A stretch of DNA of 8,556 nt from CAZDQL01 sp964507325 (GCA_964507325.1 CAZDQL010000159.1:1-8556); one strand, 5' to 3'. Shown: positions 1 to 6,680, counted from the first letter of the stretch. Numbers and translations: made by a program. Notes: generated by a model not told the origin, from the letters alone.

Positions 1-54
1 GCTTATCGGACGTTGGCGAGGCCCGCTTATCGGACGTTGGCGAGGCCCGCTTAT
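1..54. repeat. 24-bp direct tandem repeat, two full copies plus a 6-bp partial third
   Basis: Positions 1-24 and 25-48 are identical 24-bp units beginning GCTTATCGGACG, and 49-54 repeats the first six bases (GCTTAT) before the sequence diverges. The array starts at the first base of the window, so it probably extends to the left and the copy number here is a minimum. It lies beyond the 3' end of the minus-strand kinase gene. Because 24 is a multiple of three, the array keeps frame; all three forward frames are open across it, so it could be the tail of a coding repeat. In frame 1 the unit would read AYRTLARP, with a stop at 130-132. No coding call is made; a noncoding intergenic repeat is equally likely. 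Confidence 0.9.
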
Positions 55-74
55 GCTTCCTATTCCCAGAATGT

Positions 75-103
75 CCTGAGATGCAGCAGCGCTCCGTCTC
101 AGG
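75..103 (-). terminator. Weak stem-loop downstream of kinase 1 (possible terminator)
   Basis: A perfect 7-bp inverted repeat, CCTGAGA at 75-81 and TCTCAGG at 97-103, with a 15-nt loop, lies 44 bp beyond the kinase 1 stop codon. In the direction of kinase 1 transcription no T-tract follows the stem, so it does not meet the usual intrinsic terminator pattern. It may be an mRNA 3'-end structure or simply chance. Confidence 0.25.
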
Positions 104-146
104 CATCGCCTGTCACCGGACCACCTCCTTGAACATCGGACTCAAC

Positions 147-2111
147 TCAATCCCGTGTCCAAGGAAACCGGGGCCCCTCCTTCACCACCAGCGGAGCCTC
201 GTGCTGCGCCACCGTCCTGCCCTCCGACCGGATCTGGAACTTGATGGTGTAGCTCCCGTTGGGCAGGGTGCGGGTATCCTGCACCCGCGCCTTGCTCCTG
301 GCCCGGCCTTTCTTGCGGGTCTCGGTCTTCTGGACGGTTCTCTTGAGCAACTTGCCCCCGCCCCAGATCTCCACCACCTCCTGTAGCGAGGCTATCCTTC
401 CGCTGGCCGGGGCGACCTCGTAGACCACGTTGTACCCCATCGCCTGGCCCTTCCGGATTCGCTCGTGGGTGTCGATCTTCTGGATGGCGACCTGCGCGGA
501 GGCGCGACCGCGAGAAGACGACTTGCCCGAGCTCGAGGAAGAAAGACCTGTCGACCGGATCGCCGGATCGCCCGCCGGGCCCCCTCCCGGGACCACCTCG
601 GTGTCCACCGTCAGGAAACCGGGAATCGCGGCCAGGGCCAGCTTGCGGGCGCTCTCGGCCTCCTCCTCGTTCCGGAGGTTGCTGAGGGAGAGGTGCTTCG
701 CGCCGACGGCGGCCACCGTCACGTGACCCAGGTTGTGGTGCTCGAGCTCTCCCTGAATGATCTCCTTTACCTTCTCCGGATCCTGGTACCGCTCACTGAG
801 CCCCTCGCTGGCGCGCGGTCCGGTCTCCTCCGGCGGCGGCGAGGTCCCGGGAGCGGTCGGCATCACCACCGCTCCCCCTTCCTCCGCCACCGGTGTCTCC
901 TCCGAGCCGCCCCGCATCAGCACCACCGCCACCAGTACCACCAGGGCAGCGCTGGCCAGTCCGATCCAGGCGGACCTGGGAAGGGACGCCATCCGTGGCG
1001 GGAGGCCCCTCGCCGCGGTGCGAAGCCCGGCAAGTGACGCCGCCGCACTCCCCGCCCCCACCTGGCGCGGTTCCGAGCGCGAGGAAGCCGGGGAGCTTGA
1101 CAGGAACTCGGTGGGAGGAGCGATGGGCGCGGTCAGGGGTGGCGACGCCGGGATCTCCCCGCTCGAGATCTGGAAGGCCTGCGCAAGCTCCGTGATCGAG
1201 CCGTGACGGCGATTGATGTTGAGATCCATCGCACGCTCGATCTCCGCCTCGAGAGCCGGGGGCACATCGGGGTTCTGTGTGCTCACGCCGGGCAGCTCCA
1301 CGCCCGCCACCCGCTCGTGTCCGGACGGCGGCAGGCTTCCAGTGAGGAGTACATAGAGGGTCGCCCCCAGGGCGTAGACGTCGGAACGCTCATCGGTGCT
1401 GCCCCCCAGCGCCTGCTCCGGGGGGCTGAAACCGCTCGACGACGAGCGGGCCAGGGTCCGGGTCATCAGCGACGCGTCGGACTCCTTGGCGATGCCGAAA
1501 TCCACCAGCATGACGCGGTCATTCTCGTCGAGGAGGATGTTGGCAGGCTTCAAGTCCCGGTGGATCACCGGAGGATCCTGCGCGTGCAGGTAGGAGAGCA
1601 CGCCACAGAGCTGGTCCATCCAGGGGGCGAGGCGAACCATCGGCACCCTCCCACCGCACCGGCGCCGCTCGTCCTCGAGGGTGCGATGGCCCCCGAACTC
1701 GAGCACCAGGTAGAACATCCCATCCTGCTCGAAGCGATCGCTGATGTCGGGGATGGCGGGATGGTGCATGCGGGCGAGGAGACTGGTCTCGAACTCGTCG
1801 TAGAGGCCTTCGGGGATCTCCTTGAGGGCCCGGCGCTTGCCTTCGAGGCGTTGATCCTCGACCAGGTAGGTCGCTGCGAAGCCGCCCTTCCCCAGAACCT
1901 GGGTGACGCGGTAGCGCTCGCCGATCACGTCTCCCGGGCAGCGAAGCCAACCCACCACCACGCGCACCTTCCCGCTCGGCGCGGTCTCCACATGAGCGAG
2001 CTCCATCGCACAGCCCGGACAGACGTATCCACCCTCGGCAAGTTCACTCCGGGTCGAGTTCGCCCCGCAGCCTGGACAGGTGTAGGGGGAAAGATCCGTC
2101 GTTTCTGACAT
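147..2111 (-). CDS. Zinc-ribbon, membrane-anchored Ser/Thr kinase with BON-like and Ig-like extracytoplasmic region (kinase 1)
   Basis: This encodes a 654-residue Hanks-type kinase predicted to phosphorylate Ser/Thr in the cytoplasm and sense the envelope. The order is: zinc ribbon (C12/C15 and C31/C34); kinase domain ~67-315 with glycine loop G74-KGGF, Lys97, alpha-C Glu108, H184-R-D186, Lys188, Asn191, D204-F-G and S229-PPE; Pro/Ser-rich juxtamembrane segment; one membrane span ~381-399; BON-like segment ~440-507; Ser-rich linker ~520-538; beta-rich domain ~540-645. All catalytic residues are present. The reading frame stays open upstream to an ATG at 2333, but start 2111 is preferred: it puts the zinc ribbon close to the N terminus, as in kinase 2, and GGACGGA lies 8 nt upstream. 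It is transcribed divergently from the FHA exporter. Kinase identity is very secure. The two extracytoplasmic domain calls rest on reading the pattern by eye and are inference. The phosphorylation target is unknown; the neighbouring exporter is the natural candidate. Confidence 0.93.
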   Translation of the reverse strand: MSETTDLSPYTCPGCGANSTRSELAEGGYVCPGCAMELAHVETAPSGKVRVVVGWLRCPGDVIGERYRVTQVLGKGGFAATYLVEDQRLEGKRRALKEIPEGLYDEFETSLLARMHHPAIPDISDRFEQDGMFYLVLEFGGHRTLEDERRRCGGRVPMVRLAPWMDQLCGVLSYLHAQDPPVIHRDLKPANILLDENDRVMLVDFGIAKESDASLMTRTLARSSSSGFSPPEQALGGSTDERSDVYALGATLYVLLTGSLPPSGHERVAGVELPGVSTQNPDVPPALEAEIERAMDLNINRRHGSITELAQAFQISSGEIPASPPLTAPIAPPTEFLSSSPASSRSEPRQVGAGSAAASLAGLRTAARGLPPRMASLPRSAWIGLASAALVVLVAVVLMRGGSEETPVAEEGGAVVMPTAPGTSPPPEETGPRASEGLSERYQDPEKVKEIIQGELEHHNLGHVTVAAVGAKHLSLSNLRNEEEAESARKLALAAIPGFLTVDTEVVPGGGPAGDPAIRSTGLSSSSSGKSSSRGRASAQVAIQKIDTHERIRKGQAMGYNVVYEVAPASGRIASLQEVVEIWGGGKLLKRTVQKTETRKKGRARSKARVQDTRTLPNGSYTIKFQIRSEGRTVAQHEAPLVVKEGPRFPWTRD

Positions 2112-2135
2112 CGGGTGGGTCCGTCCAATCGCCGG

Positions 2136-2153
2136 GCCGGAGCGGGCTCCGGC
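2136..2153. promoter_or_regulatory. 18-bp inverted repeat upstream of kinase 1 (operator or leader hairpin)
   Basis: Arms GCCGGAGC (2136-2143) and GCTCCGGC (2146-2153) are perfect reverse complements around a 2-bp centre. The site is 24 bp upstream of the kinase 1 start codon. As RNA it would form a 7-bp stem with a four-base loop just before the ribosome-binding site. As DNA it could be a dimeric repressor site. Function is inferred from position only. Confidence 0.4.
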
Positions 2154-2221
2154 GCTGTTCAAAACGCTATCACATGGGTGGTGTTCCGGCCCCGGCGGAT
2201 GCCCGGGAGCCACCCAGCTTC

Positions 2222-2231
2222 CGACGCGTCG
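2222..2231. promoter_or_regulatory. Perfect 10-bp palindrome CGACGCGTCG
   Basis: This is a perfect palindrome in the divergent region, made of CGACG joined directly to CGTCG. The same half-sites, spaced further apart, form the arms of the two dyads at 2250-2279 and 2348-2373. It may be a regulator-binding site; in GC-rich DNA a single such palindrome can arise by chance. Confidence 0.3.
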
Positions 2232-2249
2232 CTCCTCTCCGGGCGAACC

Positions 2250-2279
2250 CGACGGCCAGCCCTTGAGGGCCCGCCGTCG
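2250..2279. promoter_or_regulatory. Two-part hairpin/dyad with CGACGGC arms
   Basis: Arms CGACGGC (2250-2256) and GCCGTCG (2273-2279) pair perfectly. Inside them, GCCC (2259-2262) pairs with GGGC (2267-2270) around a TTGA loop. On the minus strand, the kinase 1 direction, one of the two internal mismatches becomes a G-U wobble, so the RNA hairpin is more stable in that direction. No T-tract follows on either strand, so it is not a standard terminator. It could be a leader structure or an operator. Confidence 0.4.
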
Positions 2280-2347
2280 TTCGAGAGGTTGATCAGCGAA
2301 CGCACCACCACGCTGCGCTGCGCACCTGTCCATCCCGAAAACCCGAA

Positions 2348-2373
2348 CGACGCCCTGCGCGACCGCGGCGTCG
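2348..2373. promoter_or_regulatory. Dyad with CGACGCC/GGCGTCG arms
   Basis: Arms CGACGCC (2348-2354) and GGCGTCG (2367-2373) are perfect reverse complements separated by 12 bp. The outer five bases match those of the dyad at 2250-2279 and of the palindrome at 2222-2231. It is a candidate regulator-binding site for one or both divergent genes. Confidence 0.35.
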
Positions 2374-2534
2374 AGAGAGAACTCCTCCTGCCCGGCTGGG
2401 AACTTGCAGCAGCGTAGGAGACGAAACTGCTAGTGAAGGGCCTCGATAAGTGACCGTGATCGTGCCAGAATCGGATTTCTGGGACGCAAAGGCGGCGGAA
2501 ACCGGAAGAGACCAGGCGAGGTGGAACCCCGACC

Positions 2535-4820
2535 ATGGAGCGAGCGCCGACCGTCCACCTCAAGCGTGCCCGAACACGCCAGCGCATCGAGCTTCGTGTC
2601 GAGCCCGGGCGGCCCCACGTGCTCGGGAGCGGGGCGGGCTGCGACACGGTGATCGACGATCCTGACGTCGAGGCCCGCCACGCAGAACTCAGCTGGACCG
2701 AGACAGGCTTTCGGGTGACCCCCGTGGGGGACTCCACCGTGAGCGTGAACGGCCAGCCGGTGGGTGCGCCGGCGGCGGTGACGCCGGGAGACTGGATTGC
2801 CCTGGGGCGCACGCTGTTCCAGATCGTTGACGCCTCGATCGTGACGGCTCCGACGCCCTCGGAGCGCGTGTCGACGGCACCCATGGGTGAGCCGACGGTG
2901 AGCCGGCCCGCGGAGCCACGTCCGGCCGTCCTTTCCGTGGGCCGCATGCCGGACAGTGAAATCCGCATCGACTCCCCAATCGTCTCGCGCCGTCACGCGC
3001 GGCTCGTGCGCGAAGCCGGGGGGGCCGTCCTTGAGGATCTGCGGAGCACCAACGGGACCTTCGTGAACGGCGAGCGCCTGGTGGGCCGCCGGCCGCTCCT
3101 GGGAGGTGAGCGCATCGAGTTCGGGAGCTTCGCCTACGTCTTCGACGGGACCACCCTGCGCGAGGTCGAAGGCGCGGGCCTGATCCGGCTGGACGTGCGC
3201 GGTTTGGAGAAGACGGTGCGGGATTCGAAGACCGGCGCACCGAAGCGGATCCTCAGTGACATCGACCTCAGCGTCTTGCCCGGCGAGTTCACGGTGATCT
3301 TCGGCACCAGCGGCTCCGGCAAATCCACATTGATCGATGCGCTCAACGGGCGGCGTCCCGCTTCAAGCGGGCACGTCCTCTACAACGGCAGCGATCTCTA
3401 CGGATCCTTCGGCCTGTTTCGCTCCACCATCGGGTACGTGCCCCAGCAGGACATCGTGCACCGCCGGATCACTGTGCGTCGGGCCCTGACCTACGCGGGG
3501 CGCCTGCGTCTGCCCGAGGATACGACCGAGACGGAGATCGACGAGCACGTCGCGCGGGTGCTGGACCGGGTGGGGCTCGGCGACAAGCACGACCAGCCGA
3601 TCGACACCCCCTCGCCGCTTAGCGGCGGGCAGCTCAAGCGGGTCAGCGTGGCGGTGGAGTTGGTCGCCAATCCCAGCATCATCTTCCTCGACGAGGCCAC
3701 GACCGGTCTCGATGCCGGGACCGACCGCAGGATGATGAGCCTCTTCGCCGAGCTCGCTCGGGATCGGAAGACGGTCGTGTGCGTGACCCACACCCTCGAG
3801 AACATCGACTACTGCGACCTCGTGGTGCTCCTCCACCAGGGCCGGCTGGTGTACTTCGGCCCCCCAGGCGAGGCCACCGGTCACTTCGGCATCGACCGGC
3901 TGGCCCGCGTCTACGAGACCCTGGAGTCCCGGCCCGCGGACCACTGGGCGGACCACTACCACTCGTCCGGGCTCCACGAGGAGTTCGTCGACAAGCGCCT
4001 CGCCACCGCCCGCGGCGGCGGGGATTCCTCCGCCACCCTCACGTCGGGCGCTGGAAGTCGCCGGTGGTTCGACTGGCGCCAGGCCGGCATCCTGACCCGG
4101 CGGTACCTGGACCTGCTGCTGGCGGACCGGCGCGCCCTCTCCCTGCTGCTGCTCCCCGCGCCTGCGATCGGATTGCTGATCGGCTATGTGTGGGGCTCCG
4201 AGGGGCGACCCGGCACCAACGCCCAGTCCCAGATTTGCTTCACCCTGGCGCTCTCCATGATCTGGCTGGGCTGCTTCAACGCGGCGCGCGAGATCGTGAA
4301 GGAGCTCCCGGTGTATCGGCGCGAACGGGCCGTGAACCTGGGCGTCGGGCCCTATGTCTTGTCCAAGCTCGGCCCGTTGGCGGCGCTCTGCGGGGTTCAA
4401 ACGCTCGCGATGCTCGGCATCTCGGAGCTGCTCGCGGAGCTTCCCGGGGCCTTCCTCGACCGCGCGCTGGTGCTGTTCGCCTCGGGCATGGCTGGCACGG
4501 GCATGGGCCTCACGATCAGCGCCCTCGCCGACACCAACGACAAGGCCATCGCGACGGTGCCCCTTCTCTTGGTGCCCCAGCTGATCTTCTCCAACATCTT
4601 CGCGCTTCCCCCCACGGCGACGGCGATCGCGAAGACCACGATGGTCTCGTACTGGGGCTTTGACGCGATGAAGGCGACCCTCGTCGACGCCAGGATCGGC
4701 CAGCCGATCATCCCCCCCGAGGGGAGCTATAATGGGGACTTGGCCATGATCGGGGGGCTGTTCATGCTGTTCCTGGCGACCGTGTTCGTGGGACTGCGGC
4801 TCAAGGATCGTCGGCCGTGA
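2535..4820 (+). CDS. FHA-FHA-ABC exporter, ABCG half-transporter (Rv1747-like architecture)
   Basis: This is a 761-residue fusion of two phosphopeptide-binding domains, an ATPase and a membrane domain, predicted to export an unknown substrate across the inner membrane as a dimer. FHA1 spans ~8-98 and FHA2 ~130-205. The ATPase (~217-455) has Walker A G257-TSGSGKST, Gln304/305, signature L362-SGGQ, Walker B I382-IFLDE387 and His419. About six membrane spans follow (~534-553, 566-586, 608-634, 644-665, 671-692, 735-755), as in the ABC2/ABCG family. FHA2 has the full signature (G136-R137, S151-RRH154, S171-TNG174). FHA1 lacks the usual Arg and Ser of the phosphothreonine pocket. The linker at ~100-130 is rich in Thr, Ser and Pro and might be phosphorylated. 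In the known mycobacterial case, PknF phosphorylates Rv1747 and FHA binding controls transport. By analogy, either flanking kinase could regulate this protein; that is inference. The substrate cannot be deduced. Confidence 0.94.
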   Translation: MERAPTVHLKRARTRQRIELRVEPGRPHVLGSGAGCDTVIDDPDVEARHAELSWTETGFRVTPVGDSTVSVNGQPVGAPAAVTPGDWIALGRTLFQIVDASIVTAPTPSERVSTAPMGEPTVSRPAEPRPAVLSVGRMPDSEIRIDSPIVSRRHARLVREAGGAVLEDLRSTNGTFVNGERLVGRRPLLGGERIEFGSFAYVFDGTTLREVEGAGLIRLDVRGLEKTVRDSKTGAPKRILSDIDLSVLPGEFTVIFGTSGSGKSTLIDALNGRRPASSGHVLYNGSDLYGSFGLFRSTIGYVPQQDIVHRRITVRRALTYAGRLRLPEDTTETEIDEHVARVLDRVGLGDKHDQPIDTPSPLSGGQLKRVSVAVELVANPSIIFLDEATTGLDAGTDRRMMSLFAELARDRKTVVCVTHTLENIDYCDLVVLLHQGRLVYFGPPGEATGHFGIDRLARVYETLESRPADHWADHYHSSGLHEEFVDKRLATARGGGDSSATLTSGAGSRRWFDWRQAGILTRRYLDLLLADRRALSLLLLPAPAIGLLIGYVWGSEGRPGTNAQSQICFTLALSMIWLGCFNAAREIVKELPVYRRERAVNLGVGPYVLSKLGPLAALCGVQTLAMLGISELLAELPGAFLDRALVLFASGMAGTGMGLTISALADTNDKAIATVPLLLVPQLIFSNIFALPPTATAIAKTTMVSYWGFDAMKATLVDARIGQPIIPPEGSYNGDLAMIGGLFMLFLATVFVGLRLKDRRP
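4803..4807 (+). promoter_or_regulatory. Ribosome-binding site for kinase 2 inside the exporter gene
   Basis: AAGGA lies 9 nt upstream of the GTG start of kinase 2, within the last codons of the exporter gene. It supports the GTG at 4817 as the true start even though it overlaps the exporter stop codon (GTGA). Confidence 0.6.
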
Positions 4821-6556
4821 CGCGGCAGTCGGTGCACGTCTCGGGGGCGGATGGCGAGTACACCTGTCCCGCGTGCTCCCATCAGAGCACCAAGCCGCAG
4901 TTCGTGAAGGTCGACTTCCGCTGCCCGACCTGCGGTCTCGAGGTGGCCCACGTCGATCTCGCGCCCAACGGCAGCGTGCGCGAGGTGCACGGGTGGCTTC
5001 GGTCGCCCGGAGTGGTCCTCGGCGGCCGCTATCGGGTGAAGGGCCTGCTGGGCAAGGGCGGGTTCGCTGCGACGTACCGTGTCGAAGACCTGCGCCTCAA
5101 CGGCAAGCGCCTCGCCCTCAAAGAGGTGCCGCGCTTCGTGTTCGACGAGCGCGAGATGGAGATCCTCGCCGGGCTCCATCATCCCGGCATCTGCGACATC
5201 ACGGATCAGTTCGAAGACGGGGAAATGGTCTACCTGGTGCTCGAGTTCGGCGGGACCCGCTCCCTCGAGACCGAGCGCGGCGCCCGTGGCGGCCAGGTGC
5301 CCCTCGACGTCTTGCTTCCGTGGATGAAGCAGCTCTGTCAGGTTCTCGGATACCTCCACGGTCAGGACCCGCCGGTGGTGCACCGGGATCTGAAGCCCGA
5401 GAACATCCTCCTGAACGACGACGGCGCGATCAAGCTGATCGACTTCGGCATTGCGAAGGAGTCGACGGACGCTGCGGTGACGAGCACCATCGCGCGCTCG
5501 GCATCGCACGGCTTCAGCCCGCCGGAGCAGGTGCTCGGAACCGGAACTGACCAGCGGTCCGACGTCTATGCCCTCGGCGCCACGCTTTACTTGTTGCTCA
5601 CCGGCCGCAAGCCGACGCCCGCCCATGAGCGCGTGGCGGGCGAGAAGGTCGCGAGCCCGCGCGTTCTGAACCCGGCCATCCCCGAGGAGATCGAGCGGCT
5701 GATCCTGCGGTCGCTCGAACTCAACATCCACCAGCGAGTCCAGTCCATCGAGGAATTCAGCCGGGAGCTGGAGGGTGAGCGGGTGGATGCGCCGACCCTC
5801 GCGGTGGCATCGCCAGCGGCCCCGGTGGGACCCACGCCTTCAGGGCCCGTGGACGCCCCCAGCCCCCAGAGCCGCCCCTTGGCCACCACCGGCGAGGAGT
5901 CGGTCTTGATCGAGCCGGACGGTCGCAGCCGCCTCTCCGCCGCGACGGCTGGCATGGTCGACGCCACGTCGCCTCAGCAGTCGACCGGGCCAGTGGCTGG
6001 GGCGCAGACCGTGCTGGTCGGCCGCAAGGCGCCGCGGCGTGGCGTCGGCGTCTGGCTGCTTGCCGCAGCGGTGCTCCTCACCGTGGTCGCCGTGGTCGTT
6101 TGGGTGTTGTCGAATCCCCCCGGGAGGACCACGACGCCGCGGGAACCTGGGCTAGCGGTCACCGAACCAATGGTACTCCCCACGGCTGCGGGCTCGACCA
6201 CGGGTCCGGAGCTTCCCTCTTCGCCCGAAGCTCCGGGCGAGAAGGCTGCTCCCTCCTCCGCGGTGAGTGCGGCGGACGCGCTCCGCACGGGTCCCGGCGC
6301 CCGCACCTGGTCCGAGGAGCTGGATACGGGGCCGGCCGCCACGACCCCGAAGAGGCCCACCGCATCCGAGACGGTCCGGAAGCAGCCCGAGCGGCGAACC
6401 GTGGCCAAGTCGGCCCAACCGTCGCCGAGGCCGAAGCCACCCGCTCAGATTGACCCGGGCGCTAAGCAGCGAGCCGCCGAGGTCTCCGAGTCACCCTCGC
6501 CCCGACCGCCCGCGCGCTGGAACATCCGCCATGAGCGCTCTTATCAGACCGATTGA
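4817..6556 (+). CDS. Zinc-ribbon, membrane-anchored Ser/Thr kinase with low-complexity extracytoplasmic tail (kinase 2)
   Basis: This 579-residue Hanks-type kinase is a close paralogue of kinase 1. The zinc ribbon has C17/C20 and C36/C39, with the same 15-residue spacer as kinase 1. The kinase domain (~72-320) has glycine loop G79-KGGF, Lys102, alpha-C Glu113, H189-R-D191, Lys193, Asn196, D209-F-G and S234-PPE, so it should be active. A Pro/Ala/Ser-rich segment leads to one membrane span (~409-431). The outer ~150 residues are Pro, Ser, Thr and Ala rich with no recognisable fold, unlike the corresponding part of kinase 1. The GTG start shares four bases (GTGA) with the exporter stop codon, which implies translational coupling and matched expression. 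This makes the exporter the most likely substrate, possibly recognised through its FHA2 domain. The kinase call is very secure; the target is inferred from gene order. Confidence 0.95.
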   Translation: MTRQSVHVSGADGEYTCPACSHQSTKPQFVKVDFRCPTCGLEVAHVDLAPNGSVREVHGWLRSPGVVLGGRYRVKGLLGKGGFAATYRVEDLRLNGKRLALKEVPRFVFDEREMEILAGLHHPGICDITDQFEDGEMVYLVLEFGGTRSLETERGARGGQVPLDVLLPWMKQLCQVLGYLHGQDPPVVHRDLKPENILLNDDGAIKLIDFGIAKESTDAAVTSTIARSASHGFSPPEQVLGTGTDQRSDVYALGATLYLLLTGRKPTPAHERVAGEKVASPRVLNPAIPEEIERLILRSLELNIHQRVQSIEEFSRELEGERVDAPTLAVASPAAPVGPTPSGPVDAPSPQSRPLATTGEESVLIEPDGRSRLSAATAGMVDATSPQQSTGPVAGAQTVLVGRKAPRRGVGVWLLAAAVLLTVVAVVVWVLSNPPGRTTTPREPGLAVTEPMVLPTAAGSTTGPELPSSPEAPGEKAAPSSAVSAADALRTGPGARTWSEELDTGPAATTPKRPTASETVRKQPERRTVAKSAQPSPRPKPPAQIDPGAKQRAAEVSESPSPRPPARWNIRHERSYQTD

Positions 6557-6590
6557 CAGGAAGCATCGAGTAGAGGGAAAATGACGCCGT

Positions 6591-6617
6591 TTCGGGGCGA
6601 AGCTGGCCCGAATTTTT
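6591..6617 (+). terminator. Candidate intrinsic terminator after kinase 2
   Basis: TTCGGG (6591-6596) pairs perfectly with CCCGAA (6607-6612) across a 10-nt loop, and five T residues (6613-6617) follow at once. The stem starts 34 nt after the kinase 2 stop codon. The stem is short and two of its six pairs are A-T, so termination may be partial. It would separate the exporter/kinase unit from the VWA/lipoprotein unit. The remaining ~60 bp before the next gene shows no clear promoter of the standard -35/-10 type. Confidence 0.45.
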
Positions 6618-6668
6618 CCCCGAGCGCGTTCGTCCAAGGGGTCCGACCGCGCCGGGGAGAGAGTAGTT

Positions 6669-6674
6669 GGGAGA
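6669..6674 (+). promoter_or_regulatory. Ribosome-binding site favouring the TTG start of the VWA gene
   Basis: GGGAGA ends 6 nt before the TTG at 6681 and 15 nt before the in-frame ATG at 6690. The first spacing is usual for bacteria and the second is too long, so TTG is preferred. The choice changes only three N-terminal residues. Confidence 0.45.
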
Positions 6675-6680
6675 ACGATC

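Larger units (their letters stand above)
2112..2534. promoter_or_regulatory. Divergent intergenic region between kinase 1 and the FHA exporter
   Basis: These 423 bp separate the start codons of two divergent genes and must contain the promoters of both, unless transcription enters from elsewhere. No convincing -35/-10 pair was found on either strand. The region does hold an 18-bp near-palindrome next to kinase 1 and three dyads built on CGACG/CGTCG, listed separately. Both strands have short open frames here, but none has a recognisable protein. The exporter start is preceded by GAGGTGGA at 2518-2525, ten bases before the ATG, a plausible ribosome-binding site. Confidence 0.6.

Noticed and set aside
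1..54. CRISPR array
   Set aside because: The copies are contiguous, with no spacers between them.
81..386. Plus-strand open frame of 101 codons running from the repeat region into kinase 1
   Set aside because: Most of it is antisense to the kinase 1 C-terminal domain and it shows no motif or ribosome-binding site.
1203..2108. Plus-strand open frame of 301 codons opposite kinase 1
   Set aside because: It mirrors the conserved kinase domain on the other strand and has His/Gly/Glu-rich content with no family resemblance.
2160..2196. ECF-like promoter for kinase 1 on the minus strand (GGAAC followed by CGTTTT)
   Set aside because: The spacer is 18 bp, longer than usual for ECF sites, and the -10 match is poor; not enough for a feature call.
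2112..2333. N-terminal extension of kinase 1 to the in-frame ATG at 2333 (74 extra residues)
   Set aside because: The extension is Arg/Pro/Gly-rich with no motif, has no counterpart in kinase 2, and would cover the dyad-rich region. The start at 2111 puts the zinc ribbon near the N terminus, as in kinase 2.
2404..2478. Possible sigma-70 promoters upstream of the exporter (TTGCAG at 2404, GATAAG at 2445-2450)
   Set aside because: No hexamer of acceptable match lies at 16-18 bp from either element, so the matches are no better than chance.
3363..4400. Minus-strand open frame (345 codons) opposite the exporter, and a similar one at 4727-5731 opposite kinase 2
   Set aside because: Both are antisense shadows of genes with complete catalytic motifs and contain no recognisable domain.
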